Assembly: GCF_014651115.1 (NCBI RefSeq)
Contig: NZ_BMWG01000009.1
Coordinates: 188,042-250,040 of the forward strand
From: Streptomyces inusitatus
GTDB lineage: Bacteria; Actinomycetota; Actinomycetes; Streptomycetales; Streptomycetaceae
DNA: 61,999 nucleotides
Direction of reading: 5' to 3'
Shown: one piece after another, positions 1 through 10,587 of the stretch
Layout: each line of letters opens with the position of its first letter
Numbering within the stretch: the stretch's first letter is position 1
Notes under the pieces: generated by a model
What the model was told of the DNA's origin: nothing
The model's database searches: none
What the model saw: the letters and a program-made list of their open reading frames with translations, nothing else
Position numbers and translations under genes: made by a program

Positions 1-95
1 CGCCGGGGGGCCCGGGGGGGGGGGGGGCGGGGGCGGGGCCGGGGGCGGCCCCCCCGGGGGGCCCCGGCGCGGGCGGGGGGGGGGGGGGGGGGGGC
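1..95. other. G/C-only low-complexity run at window edge
   Basis: Almost every base is G or C, with G runs longer than ten and no codon structure. It lies immediately downstream of the solute-binding protein stop codon. It resembles a low-quality contig end rather than a biological element, although a G-quadruplex-forming tract cannot be excluded from sequence alone. Confidence 0.6.
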
Positions 96-110
96 GGCCC
101 GTCGGCGGGG

Positions 111-1394
111 TCAGGGAGCGAGGATGGAGCTGATGCGGTCGGAGGCCTCTTTGCCCGCGCGCTCGGCGTCCCCGCCCAGCAGCACCTTGGTCATGAAGGG
201 CTTGATCGGGTTGTCGACCTCGACCTCGGCCCACCTGACGGTGTTCGGGGTGGCCTTGCTGCCCTCGGCCGCCGCGCCGGCCGCCATCGCGGCAGCGGAC
301 TCCTGGCCCTTGATGACGTGGGCGAGGGCCTTCTTGTTGGGCACGTAGTTCATCGTCCGGGCGAGTTCGGTCTGCCAGCGCTCGCCCGCCATCTCCTTGA
401 CGACCTCGATCGCCGCGCTCCGCTGGTCCGCCTTCTCCGGGATGATCAGGTCGGAGCCGCCGGTGAAGACCGCGCCGGCCTTGTCGGCCGTCTTGCCCGG
501 GATGGTGAAGTAGCCGAGCTTGCCCTTGAGCTGCGGGTTGTTCTTCTCGATGACGGCCGCCGTGCCCGGGGTGGCGATGATCTGGGCGATATTGCCCTTG
601 GCGAAGACGTCGACCAGCGGCGGCTTCTGCTCGTCGGAGTCCTTGGGGCCCTTGCCCTGCGCCTGGAGCTCCTTGTAGAACTCCATCGCACGCAGCGCCT
701 CCTCCGTGTGGAGACGGCCCTCCCAGTCGCCCGCGTTCTCCACCGCGAGGTCGCCGCCCTCGTCCCAGATGAAGCCGGCGAGGGTGTACCAGTCCTGGCC
801 GGGGAGGTAGATGCCCTGGGTTCCGTCGGTGTTGAGCCGCTGGGAGAGGTCCACCCACTCCTCGCGCGTCTTGGGGAACTTGTCGACCCCGGCGTCCTTG
901 AAGATGTCCTTGTTGTAGACGACGACGCGGTTGGCGGCGTACCAGGGTATGCCGAACTGCGAACCGTTGATGTTGCCGGGCTCCGCGAGACCCTCCAGCC
1001 AGTCCTCGCTGCCGAGGTCCCGCACGGCCTCCAGCGTGAGGTCCACGAGGGCGTCGCTCTCCGCGTACTGGGCGACCTGGGTGTTGCCGACCTCGATGAC
1101 GTCGGGGGTGTTCTTGCCTTCGAGGGCGGAGGTGACCTTCTTCCCGATGCCGGTCCAGGAGTGGAAGCTGAACTGAAGCTTCACCGAGGGGTGCTCTTTC
1201 TCGTACGCCTTGGTGAAGCGGTCGAGGAAGTCCTGAGAGACGCTTTCCTGCATCAGCCAGATCTTCACGGTCCGCTTTTCGGAACCGCTGCCCGGAATCA
1301 GGCCGCAGCCGGAGGTGAGCGCGAGGGCAGACACGAGTACGACAGAGGTGTAGAGCGGGCGGCGGATTTTCACAGCGTTCACCTTCGAGGGCAT
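111..1394 (-). CDS. ABC transporter extracellular solute-binding lipoprotein (sugar type)
   Basis: A 427-residue binding protein of the family 1 (carbohydrate) class, expected to capture a sugar or oligosaccharide outside the membrane and deliver it to an ABC permease. The N-terminus has a basic stretch, a hydrophobic segment and the lipobox LTSGC with Cys30 as the lipidated residue. Family-like segments follow, such as WLMQES, a central GIPWYA and a C-terminal FTGGSDL stretch. Permease and ATPase genes would be expected downstream but lie beyond the window edge. The start is preceded by a weak ribosome binding site. A perfect palindrome overlaps the predicted promoter, which suggests control by a GntR-type repressor. 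The substrate cannot be assigned from sequence. Confidence 0.88.
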   Translation of the reverse strand: MPSKVNAVKIRRPLYTSVVLVSALALTSGCGLIPGSGSEKRTVKIWLMQESVSQDFLDRFTKAYEKEHPSVKLQFSFHSWTGIGKKVTSALEGKNTPDVIEVGNTQVAQYAESDALVDLTLEAVRDLGSEDWLEGLAEPGNINGSQFGIPWYAANRVVVYNKDIFKDAGVDKFPKTREEWVDLSQRLNTDGTQGIYLPGQDWYTLAGFIWDEGGDLAVENAGDWEGRLHTEEALRAMEFYKELQAQGKGPKDSDEQKPPLVDVFAKGNIAQIIATPGTAAVIEKNNPQLKGKLGYFTIPGKTADKAGAVFTGGSDLIIPEKADQRSAAIEVVKEMAGERWQTELARTMNYVPNKKALAHVIKGQESAAAMAAGAAAEGSKATPNTVRWAEVEVDNPIKPFMTKVLLGGDAERAGKEASDRISSILAP

Positions 1395-1450
1395 GGAAAC
1401 GTGTACCCGATGGGGGGAAGCGCGCTCCAGGCTCGCACGGGTGTGGCTGG

Positions 1451-1480
1451 ATTTTGGTATGTACCAAAGTGGCCGGTCAA
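1451..1480 (-). promoter_or_regulatory. Predicted promoter with embedded GntR/HutC-like operator for the solute-binding protein
   Basis: On the reverse strand a -35-like TTGACC (1475-1480) and a weak -10-like CAAAAT (1451-1456) are separated by 18 bases. The spacer region carries a perfect inverted repeat, TTTGGTA-TG-TACCAAA, at 1453-1468. The core GGTATGTACC fits the GT-N-TA-N-AC style of HutC-subfamily GntR operators, of which the DasR site is a known example. A protein bound here would block polymerase. Confidence 0.55.
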
Positions 1481-1567
1481 GCCCTATATCGACGCCTCGC
1501 GCACCGCCTCCTGGTGGGGCACGGTGGAGAGCGTGTGGAGAGAGTGTAGCGAGAGGAGTACGACAAC

Positions 1568-1783
1568 ATGTCCAATCACACCTATCGAGTCACTGAGATT
1601 GTCGGCACATCTCCCGATGGAGTGGATCAAGCCATTCGCAACGGCCTCGCCCGGGCGAACCAGACCCTGCGCGAACTCGACTGGTTCGAGGTCACGCAGG
1701 TGCGCGGCAGAATCGTCGACGGATCCGTCGAGCACTACCAGGTGGGACTGAAGGTCGGTTTCCGGCTGGAGGGCGGCGACTGA
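1568..1783 (+). CDS. Dodecin family flavin-binding protein
   Basis: A 71-residue protein of the dodecin family, which assembles into a hollow dodecamer that stores or buffers flavin (or CoA in some actinobacteria). The pattern is typical: an N-terminal VTEIVGTSPDGVDQAI strand-helix, a central LDWFEV motif with the Trp that stacks on the ligand, and a C-terminal strand ending in VGLKVGFRLEG. Length matches the family. A GAGAGGAG ribosome binding site sits just upstream. It is divergent from the solute-binding protein and lies upstream of a flavin-dependent oxidoreductase, which may be a functional hint but is not proof. Confidence 0.9.
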   Translation: MSNHTYRVTEIVGTSPDGVDQAIRNGLARANQTLRELDWFEVTQVRGRIVDGSVEHYQVGLKVGFRLEGGD

Positions 1784-1946
1784 CAGGGCGTACGCGGCGC
1801 GTACACGGGTCGGGCGCGCGCCGGTGGCGCACGCCGGGATCCCCCGCCCCTCCCTCTCCCGTGGCATCTTCCTGCTCCGGGCGTCACCCGACCGGCCCAG
1901 GGTCCGCGTACGGGAATCCTGGCGGCGGCGGAGCGTTGAATCGAGT

Positions 1947-3071
1947 GTGACCTCACGACTCGCGTCCACGCCGCTGTCCGTGCTCGACCGGTCCCGTACC
2001 CGGGAGGGGTACGACGGACCGGCCGCGCTGCGCGACACCGTGCGGTTCGCGCAGCGGATCGAGGCGCTCGGGTACCACCGGTTCTGGGTCGCCGAGCACC
2101 ACAGTGTGCCCGGGGTGGCCGGGTCCGCGCCGGTCGTCCTCGCGGCGGCCGTCGCGGCGGCGACCTCGGTGATCCGGGTGGGCACGGGCGGGGTGATGCT
2201 GCCCAATCATCAGCCGCTGGTGGTGGCGGAGCAGTTCGGCGTGCTCGCCTCGCTCTTCCCCGGGCGCATCGACATGGGGCTCGGCAGCTCGATCGGCTTC
2301 ACCGACGGGATACGCCGGGCGCTGGGCCGGGACGCCTCGGACGCGGAGGAGTTCGAGGCGCGCCTCACCGAGCTGCTCGACTTCTTCCGGGGCCCGGACG
2401 GGCACGGTACGGGCGGCTCGCCGGCGCACCCCGGGGTGCACGCGCATCCCGCCGAGGGGCTGCGGGTCCCTGCGTATGTGCTGGCCACCGGGTCGGGTGC
2501 GGACATCGCGGCACGGGCCGGGCTGCCCCTGGTCATCAGCGGGTTCCAGGGCCGGGACCGGATGCTGGCGGCCATCGACCGCTATCGCGAAGGCTTTCGC
2601 GCCGCCCAGCCGGAGTCCGGGGCCGGGTCCGGGCCAGGGACAGGGGGCGAGGTCGGGGCCAGGTCCGGGCATCCCCGGGTGATTTACTCCGGCACGGTCG
2701 CCGTCGCCGCCACCGAGGAGGCCGCCCGCAGGCTGCTCGTCTCCGAGGCCTGGGCGCTGGCCCACTCCCGTACCCATGGGGTCTTCCCGCCGCTCGCCCC
2801 GGCCGGGCGGGTCGAGTCGACGGCGATGACGGCGCGGGAGCGGGGGTTCTACGAGTCGGCGCTGCGGGGCCACATCGCGGGGACCGAGGAGCAGGTGGCG
2901 GCCGAGCTGGAGTCGGTGCTGGAGGCCACGGAGGCGGACGAAGTGCTGGTCACCACCAGTGCGTACGAGCGTGACGCGCTGCTGGACTCCTATCGCAGGC
3001 TGGCCGGGATCGCGGGGACCGCCGCCGGGCCGCCGACCCCGAGTGAGCGCCTGACCAGCACCACTGCCTAG
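1947..3071 (+). CDS. LLM class flavin-dependent oxidoreductase
   Basis: A 374-residue member of the luciferase-like monooxygenase superfamily (MsnO8-like group), expected to use reduced flavin to oxidise an unknown organic substrate. The GTG start at 1947 is chosen because the product then begins with the family-like TSRLASTPLSVLDRS; a longer frame open from 1824 adds a basic leader that does not look family-like. Visible landmarks are WVAEHHSVPG near residue 50, a GTGGVMLPNH stretch, GLGSSIGFTDG, and the conserved C-terminal half. A stretch rich in Gly/Pro/Ser (roughly residues 220-245) looks like a lineage-specific loop. The stop lies 11 bases before the UvrA-like gene, so co-transcription is likely. 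Confidence 0.85.
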   Translation: MTSRLASTPLSVLDRSRTREGYDGPAALRDTVRFAQRIEALGYHRFWVAEHHSVPGVAGSAPVVLAAAVAAATSVIRVGTGGVMLPNHQPLVVAEQFGVLASLFPGRIDMGLGSSIGFTDGIRRALGRDASDAEEFEARLTELLDFFRGPDGHGTGGSPAHPGVHAHPAEGLRVPAYVLATGSGADIAARAGLPLVISGFQGRDRMLAAIDRYREGFRAAQPESGAGSGPGTGGEVGARSGHPRVIYSGTVAVAATEEAARRLLVSEAWALAHSRTHGVFPPLAPAGRVESTAMTARERGFYESALRGHIAGTEEQVAAELESVLEATEADEVLVTTSAYERDALLDSYRRLAGIAGTAAGPPTPSERLTSTTA

Positions 3072-3082
3072 AATTGTCCGTT

Positions 3083-5470
3083 ATGCACAGCCCTCATGAC
3101 CCCTTCGTCCGCGTCCGCGGGGCCCGGGAGCACAATCTCCGGGGCGTCGACGTGGACATCCCGCGCGACGCGCTGGTCGTCTTCACGGGCGTCTCGGGGT
3201 CGGGCAAGTCCTCGCTGGCTTTCGGCACGCTCTTCGCCGAGGCGCAGCGGCGCTACTTCGAGTCCGTCGCGCCCTACGCCCGGCGGCTCATCCACCAGGT
3301 GGGCGCGCCGAAGGTGGGCGACATCTCGGGGCTGCCCCCGGCCGTCTCGCTGGAGCAGCGGCGTTCGGCGCCCTCCTCGCGCTCCTCGGTGGGCACGGTC
3401 ACCACGCTCTCCAACTCGCTGCGGATGCTGTTCTCGCGGGCGGGCGAGTATCCGAAGGGCGCGGAGCGGCTGGACTCGGACGCCTTCTCGCCGAACACGG
3501 CCGCCGGGGCGTGTCCCCGATGCCACGGTCTGGGCCGGGTGCACCGTACCGAGGAGCGGCTGCTGGTCCCCGATCCCTCGCTGTCGATCCGCGAGGGCGC
3601 GATCGCGGCCTGGCCCGGCGCGTGGCAGGGGAAGAATCTCCGCGATGTGCTGGACGCGCTCGGGTACGACGTCGACCGGCCCTGGGGCGAGCTGGATCCG
3701 GCGGACCGGGAGTGGATCCTCTTCACGGACGAGCGGCCGGTGGTCACGGTGCACCCGGTGCGGGACGCGGGCCGGATCCAGCGTCCGTACGAGGGCACGT
3801 ACACCAGTGCCCGGCGGTATGTGCTGCACACCTTCGCGGATTCGAAGAGCCCGGCGCTCCGGGCCAGGGCGGAACGTTTCCTCACCAGTGAGCCCTGCCC
3901 GTCCTGCGGGGGCGGCAGACTGCGGCCCGAGGCGCTGGCGGTGACCTTCGCGGGGCGGACGATCGCCGCCCTGGCGGCGCTGCCGCTCACCGAGCTGGCC
4001 CGGGTGCTGCGATCCGGCGGCGGGGAGGGCGTCGGGCACGGGGACGGCGGGCACGGGGGCGGGAACGAGACGGCCCGGGTGCTGGCCGCCGATCTGCTGG
4101 CGCGGATCGGCACGGTCACCGAACTGGGCCTCGGCTATCTCAGTCTGGACCGGGCCACTCCGACGCTCTCCGCCGGGGAGCTTCAGCGGCTGCGGCTCGC
4201 GACCCAGCTACGGGCCGGGCTCTTCGGGGTGGTGTATGTGCTGGACGAGCCGTCGGCCGGGCTGCATCCGGCGGACACCGAGGCACTGTTGGTGGTTCTG
4301 GAGCGGCTCAAGGCGGCGGGGAACTCGGTGTTCGTGGTGGAACACCAGCTGGAGGTGGTGCGCGGCGCGGACTGGGTCGTCGATGTGGGGCCGCGCGCGG
4401 GCGAGCACGGCGGTCTGGTGCTGTACTCCGGCCCGGTGGCGGGGCTCGCGGACGTCGGAGAGTCGGCGACCCGGCGGTTTCTCTTCGACCGCTCCCCCGC
4501 GCCCGTCCGGGCGGTCCGGGAGCCGGCCGGCTGGCTGGGGATCGGCCCGGTCACCCGGCACAATCTGCGCGGTGCGACGGCGCGGGTGCCGCTGGGGGCG
4601 CTGACGGCGGTCACCGGGGTGTCCGGTTCGGGCAAGTCGACCCTGGTGGGGGCGGTCACCGCGGATTCGCCGGGGGTCGGCCGGCTGGTGACGGTGGACC
4701 AGCGGCCCATCGGGCGTACGCCCCGCTCCAATCTCGCCACCTACACGGGTCTGTTCGACGTGGTGCGGAAGGTGTTCACCGCCACCGACGAGGCACGTCG
4801 GCGCGGCTACCGTGCGGGCAGATTCTCGTTCAATGTGGCGGGCGGGCGGTGCGAGACCTGTCAGGGCGAGGGGTTCGTCACCGTCGAGCTGCTCTTTCTG
4901 CCCAGTACATACGCGCCGTGCCCGGAGTGCCGGGGCGCTCGCTACAACCCGGAGACCCTGGAGGTGCGGTACCGGGGGCTGAGCATCGCCGAGGTGCTGG
5001 ACCTGACCGTCGAGGCGGCCGCGGACTTCTTCGCCGATGTGCCCGCGGCGTCCCGCGCGCCGGCCGCGCTGCTCGATGTGGGGCTGGGCTATCTCCGTCT
5101 CGGGCAGCCCGCGACGGAGCTGTCGGGCGGGGAGGCCCAGCGGATCAAGCTGGCGACGGAGCTTCAGCGTCCGCGCCGCGAGCACACTCTGTACGTCCTG
5201 GACGAGCCGACGACCGGTCTGCACCCCGCCGATGTGGAGGTGCTGATGCGCCAGTTGAACGGTCTGGTCGACGCCGGTCATTCGGTGGTCGTCGTGGAGC
5301 ACGACATGGCGGTGGCGGCGGGCGCGGACTGGGTGATCGATCTGGGGCCCGGCGGTGGCGACGAGGGCGGACGCGTCGTCGCCGCGGGCACCCCGGCCGA
5401 GGTGGCCTCGGCGGCGGGGAGCCGTACGGCGCCGTTTCTGGCGTCCGCCCTCGAAGGCCGTCAGGCGTAG
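3083..5470 (+). CDS. UvrA-like ABC-type excinuclease subunit (UvrA2 class)
   Basis: A 795-residue UvrA homologue, clearly shorter than canonical UvrA (about 950). Two Walker A motifs GVSGSGKS are visible (residues 36-43, and a second in the C-terminal half), each followed by a signature/Walker B region ending in LDEPSAGL and LDEPTTGL. Zinc-binding cysteine sets are present: CPRC, CPSCGGG, CETC and CPEC. The shorter length suggests that part of the UvrB-interaction region is missing, as in UvrA2 proteins linked to damage tolerance or drug resistance. ATG 3083 is preferred over an in-frame TTG at 3074. Its stop overlaps the convergent tyrosinase gene by 10 bases. Confidence 0.88.
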   Translation: MHSPHDPFVRVRGAREHNLRGVDVDIPRDALVVFTGVSGSGKSSLAFGTLFAEAQRRYFESVAPYARRLIHQVGAPKVGDISGLPPAVSLEQRRSAPSSRSSVGTVTTLSNSLRMLFSRAGEYPKGAERLDSDAFSPNTAAGACPRCHGLGRVHRTEERLLVPDPSLSIREGAIAAWPGAWQGKNLRDVLDALGYDVDRPWGELDPADREWILFTDERPVVTVHPVRDAGRIQRPYEGTYTSARRYVLHTFADSKSPALRARAERFLTSEPCPSCGGGRLRPEALAVTFAGRTIAALAALPLTELARVLRSGGGEGVGHGDGGHGGGNETARVLAADLLARIGTVTELGLGYLSLDRATPTLSAGELQRLRLATQLRAGLFGVVYVLDEPSAGLHPADTEALLVVLERLKAAGNSVFVVEHQLEVVRGADWVVDVGPRAGEHGGLVLYSGPVAGLADVGESATRRFLFDRSPAPVRAVREPAGWLGIGPVTRHNLRGATARVPLGALTAVTGVSGSGKSTLVGAVTADSPGVGRLVTVDQRPIGRTPRSNLATYTGLFDVVRKVFTATDEARRRGYRAGRFSFNVAGGRCETCQGEGFVTVELLFLPSTYAPCPECRGARYNPETLEVRYRGLSIAEVLDLTVEAAADFFADVPAASRAPAALLDVGLGYLRLGQPATELSGGEAQRIKLATELQRPRREHTLYVLDEPTTGLHPADVEVLMRQLNGLVDAGHSVVVVEHDMAVAAGADWVIDLGPGGGDEGGRVVAAGTPAEVASAAGSRTAPFLASALEGRQA

Positions 5471-6285
5471 GTGTAGAACTGGGTGTGGTCCAGCATGCTC
5501 TGGGGAGTCGTGTTGGTCCAGGGCGGCATGGTGTCGTTGAGGTCGATCACATTGGGCGTGGTCCCGGCCGGGAGGTATTCGGCGCTGGTCGGGTGGAGCG
5601 CGTGCCAGTCGGCCCAGAGCTTGTCGACGAACGAGTGGTGCAGCCAGAACACCGGGTCGTTCGGGGAGACGCTCGTCTCCATCTGGCCCCAGATCCAGGT
5701 GTGCACCCGGTTGTGCATGCTCATGTACGACGCCGTGCCTTCGAGCGTGGAGCGGAAGCCGGCGGAGGCGTCGCTCCAGGGCGCGGAGTCGTAGGTGGGG
5801 ATGGCGAGGGCGGCGTCGACCTGGGCGCGGGTGGGGAGCGTGGGGACGCGGTAGCCCAGATTGCGCGCGAGGAAGGGGCGGGTGTCGACCTGGATGTTGA
5901 TCGGCCACTTGCCCCCGGAGTACGCGAAGGGGCCGTCCATCACCTGGTCGTCCAGGGGGCGGCCGGTGCCGCCGAGGAGGTCGGGCGCCCAGATGGAGGA
6001 GGCGACGGAGTTGTCGACGGTCCAGTCCCAGTAGGGGATCGACACCGACGCGTCGATCTTCTGGAGTTCGTTCTCGAAGTCGATGAGGAACTTGCGGTGC
6101 CAGGGCAGGAACGAGGGGCCGAAGTGCCCCACATAGACCCCGGTGTTCATGTCCAGTGCGAAGCGGAGGCGGTGGGCGGCGACGAACTCGTCGTACACGC
6201 CTATGCGCTTGACCTCCAGCACCGCGTCGACGAAGGCCTTCTTCTCGGCGGCCGTGAGGTTCGCCTGGTTCTTGCGTACGGTCAT
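5461..6285 (-). CDS. melC2: Tyrosinase MelC2
   Basis: A 274-residue type-3 copper enzyme that oxidises monophenols and catechols to quinones, the first step of melanin formation. The CuA ligands are at H38, H54 and H63 (within LPWHRKF). The CuB ligands are at H191 and H195 (MHNRVHTW) and H217 (FWLHHSFVDK). This is essentially the crystallised Streptomyces tyrosinase arrangement with a one-residue offset. There is no signal peptide of its own; in this family the enzyme is exported by hitch-hiking on the Tat-targeted caddie protein MelC1, encoded 16 bases upstream. Length and N-terminus (TVRKNQANLT) match the family. Confidence 0.97.
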   Translation of the reverse strand: MTVRKNQANLTAAEKKAFVDAVLEVKRIGVYDEFVAAHRLRFALDMNTGVYVGHFGPSFLPWHRKFLIDFENELQKIDASVSIPYWDWTVDNSVASSIWAPDLLGGTGRPLDDQVMDGPFAYSGGKWPINIQVDTRPFLARNLGYRVPTLPTRAQVDAALAIPTYDSAPWSDASAGFRSTLEGTASYMSMHNRVHTWIWGQMETSVSPNDPVFWLHHSFVDKLWADWHALHPTSAEYLPAGTTPNVIDLNDTMPPWTNTTPQSMLDHTQFYTYA

Positions 6286-6301
6286 GGCGACTGCTCCCGG
6301 C

Positions 6302-6724
6302 TCAGACGGTGGGGTTGAACGGGACGACGGAGGCGCCCTTGAGTGTGGTGACGGCGGTGCGCGCGGTCTCCAGCGGGGAGGCGAACCTCTCGTAGTGGTT
6401 GATCGCGCTGCTCCAGCCGCTCTTCCCGTGGTGCATCACATGGAGTTCGCGGCCGTCTATCAGTACGCGGAAGGGGGAGCCGTGTCCGGCGTGCCCGCGG
6501 GCGTGGGCGGCGGCTCCCTCAAGAGGCTCGCCCTGGATGCGGCGGCCCTGGAAGACCTCGTCGAAGGCCACGGGCCCGCCGTTGCCGCCGGGCGGGGCCG
6601 CCTTGTTCTTGCCGCCCTCGGCGGGCGTGGAGTCCGCCCAGGCGCTGGCCACACCGACGAGCGCCAGGCCGGCGGCGGTGCCGGTGACGGCTCCCACGGC
6701 TTGACGGCGGGTGATTTTGGACAT
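6302..6724 (-). CDS. melC1: Tyrosinase cofactor (copper chaperone/caddie) MelC1
   Basis: A 140-residue partner of tyrosinase that delivers copper to MelC2 and carries it through the Tat pathway. The start at 6724 gives MSKITRRQAV followed by a hydrophobic stretch and an AWA cleavage site, a classical twin-arginine signal with Arg6-Arg7. The mature part has the histidine-rich HARGHAGHG and ELHVMHHGKSGW segments and the family-like FDEVFQGR. A longer frame opening at 6844 is rejected because it would start inside the predicted -35 box; an ATG at 6748 is also possible. It is the first gene of a two-gene operon with melC2. Confidence 0.94.
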   Translation of the reverse strand: MSKITRRQAVGAVTGTAAGLALVGVASAWADSTPAEGGKNKAAPPGGNGGPVAFDEVFQGRRIQGEPLEGAAAHARGHAGHGSPFRVLIDGRELHVMHHGKSGWSSAINHYERFASPLETARTAVTTLKGASVVPFNPTV

Positions 6725-6814
6725 GACAGAGAACCCCCAGAGAGACATGGCTGAAGGCGGCCCCCGGGTGTCGGGGCCGCCTTGACCATGCCTACACGGA
6801 CAGTGATCACCCGT

Positions 6815-6844
6815 AATAGAGGGTGCCCGTCGGTTGGCTGTCAT
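6815..6844 (-). promoter_or_regulatory. Candidate melC1-melC2 promoter
   Basis: On the reverse strand, ATGACA (6839-6844; five of six match to TTGACA) is followed after 18 bases by TCTATT (6815-6820). The predicted transcript would start about 100 bases before melC1. The region up to 7083 is otherwise non-coding and less GC-rich than its surroundings. A 61-residue frame at 6841-7026 has no recognisable family and is not called. Confidence 0.35.
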
Positions 6845-7083
6845 ACGGACATGTCCTGGCGGGTCACACGGGGACCGACTTCTTCGATCTTGCTGCGGGC
6901 AAGCGCCACATCAGTCCGGAAGAGGAGATTCCATTGAATGTGTGCCCTGCACGTGAAGATCCTTCTGAGGTCATCACGCCTTGACGCCTTGTATACGAGG
7001 GGTGAACATGGCCGAAAAGCGAGCAACCATTTGTCGGGTACATCCGATTCAGCGATTCACCGATTCGCTCGACTGCCGTCCGA

Positions 7084-7826
7084 CTACCGCTTGACCTTGC
7101 GGTTCGCCCGCAGCCACTCCTTGTTCATGGCCGTGATCGACGGCAGCGGAATGCCCTTGGGGCAGGCGGTGGCGCACTCCCCGGTCAGTGTGCAGCCGCC
7201 GAAACCCTCCTCGTCCATGGTCGCGACCATGTCGAGCACCCGGGTCTCGCGTTCGGGCGCGCCCTGCGGCAGCACATTGAGGTGATTGATCTTCGCCGAG
7301 GTGAAGAGCATCGCCGAGCCGTTGGGGCAGGCGGCCACACAGGCCCCGCAGCCGATGCACTCGGCGTGCTCGAAGGCGAAGTCGGCGTCCGGCTTGGGCA
7401 CGGGGGTGGCGTGGGCCTCGGGGGCCGCGCCGGTCGGGACGCTGACATAGCCGCCGGCCTGGATGATCCGGTCGAACGAGGAGCGGTCCACCACCAGATC
7501 CTTGACGACCGGGAAGGCGGCGGCCCGCCAGGGCTCGACGTCGATGGTGTCGCCGTCCGCGAAGGACCGCATATGGAGCTGGCAGGTGGTGGTCCGCTCG
7601 GGGCCGTGCGCGTCGCCGTTGATGACCAGGCTGCACGCTCCGCAGATGCCCTCGCGGCAGTCGTGGTCGAAGGCGACGGGATCCTCGCCGCGCAGGATGA
7701 GGTCCTCGTTGAGGGTGTCGAGCATCTCCAGGAACGACATGTCCGGGGAGATGCCGTCCACCTCGTAGGTGGCCATCGTGCCGGACGCGCCGGCGTCGCG
7801 CTGACGCCAGACACGCAGTTTGAGCT

Positions 7827-7830
<4 letters not shown>
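7084..7830 (-). CDS. sdhB: Succinate dehydrogenase/fumarate reductase iron-sulfur subunit
   Basis: A 248-residue electron-transfer subunit linking the flavoprotein to the membrane quinone site. The N-terminal plant-ferredoxin-type [2Fe-2S] motif is CREGICGAC with a further Cys in TTTCQLH. The C-terminal half has CIGCGACVAACPNGS and CTGEC-type cysteines (CTLTGECATACPKG) for the [4Fe-4S] and [3Fe-4S] clusters. The start at 7830 overlaps the sdhA stop by four bases (ATGA), indicating translational coupling. The order C-A-B with a single cytochrome b gene indicates the one-cytochrome (type B-like) enzyme found in many actinobacteria. Confidence 0.96.
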
Positions 7831-9773
<1,943 letters not shown>

Positions 9774-9775
9774 GC

Positions 9776-10495
9776 TCAGCTCACCACTCCGGTCATGACG
9801 GCGACGGGTACGGCGACGAAGCCCGCGGTCAGCACCAGGGCGAGACCGTTGGCGGCCGCCTTGAGCGCGCGGTCCCGGGTGGCGCTGCCGGCTCCGAGCG
9901 TCTGGGCGGCGCTCCAGAAGCCGTGGCGGATGTGCAGGCCCAGGGCGAGCATCGCCGTGAGGTAGATGACGTTGCCGTACCAGGTGGAGAAGGTCGCGAC
10001 GACGTTCTCGTACGGGCGTCCCGGCTGGGCGTTCTCGTTGACGGTGAGGGTCGTCAGATCGAGGATGTGCCAGACGATGAAGAGCGCGAGGATGATGCCG
10101 CCCCAGCGCATGGTGCGGGTGGCGTAACTCGCCCGCTTGCGCTTGTGCGCGTAGGAGACGGGCCGGGCCCGGATGTCGCGCCTGCTCAGCTGGTACGCGG
10201 CGACGCCGTGCGCGACCACCGCCGCGAGCAGGCCGATCCTGACGATCCACAGGGCCCACTCCTGGTGGAGCACGGGTGCGCCCATGGTGCGCAGCCAGTG
10301 ACCGTACTCGTTGAACTCCTGCGGGCCGAAGAAGACCTTGAGATTGCCCAGCACATGCGCGGCGAGGTAGCCGAGCATCATCAGGCCGCTCACCGCCATG
10401 ACGGTCTTCTTGCCGAGCGTCGACCCCCAGAAGGTGCGTCTGGGTGGCGTCTTCCGATCCGCCGGTCCCTTTTCGGTACGCGTTGCCAGAACCAT
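9776..10495 (-). CDS. sdhC: Succinate dehydrogenase cytochrome b subunit
   Basis: A 239-residue membrane anchor of the one-cytochrome type. About five hydrophobic helices are visible, with histidines placed for haem and quinone binding (AHVLGNLKVFFG, VAHGVAAYQ, FIVWHILDLTT and GLHIRHGFW). It is the first gene of the sdhCAB operon. It is transcribed divergently from a LysR-type gene; the 92-base intergenic region carries a T-N11-A palindrome, so the operon is probably controlled by that regulator. Confidence 0.93.
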   Translation of the reverse strand: MVLATRTEKGPADRKTPPRRTFWGSTLGKKTVMAVSGLMMLGYLAAHVLGNLKVFFGPQEFNEYGHWLRTMGAPVLHQEWALWIVRIGLLAAVVAHGVAAYQLSRRDIRARPVSYAHKRKRASYATRTMRWGGIILALFIVWHILDLTTLTVNENAQPGRPYENVVATFSTWYGNVIYLTAMLALGLHIRHGFWSAAQTLGAGSATRDRALKAAANGLALVLTAGFVAVPVAVMTGVVS

Positions 10496-10552
10496 GGGAG
10501 GAACGGTATGGCCGGAAGTCTTCAGAGGTCCAAGACATGATTCAGCTGATCT

Positions 10553-10571
10553 CCATAGTCAAAGCCTATGG
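10553..10571. promoter_or_regulatory. LysR-type operator between sdhC and the LysR gene
   Basis: A perfect inverted repeat, CCATAG (10553-10558) and CTATGG (10566-10571), with a seven-base spacer contains the T-N11-A core typical of LysR-family binding sites. It lies 16 bases before the regulator start and about 60 bases before sdhC, which suits autoregulation plus control of the divergent operon. Confidence 0.6.
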
Positions 10572-10587
10572 TGCGCTACCGTGAAGC

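Noticed and set aside
318..1751. Long + strand frame antisense to the solute-binding gene
   Set aside because: It mirrors the reverse-strand gene, has no family features, and is explained by high third-position GC.
6841..7026. 61-residue reverse frame upstream of melC1
   Set aside because: No ribosome binding site, no family resemblance, and it covers the predicted melC promoter.
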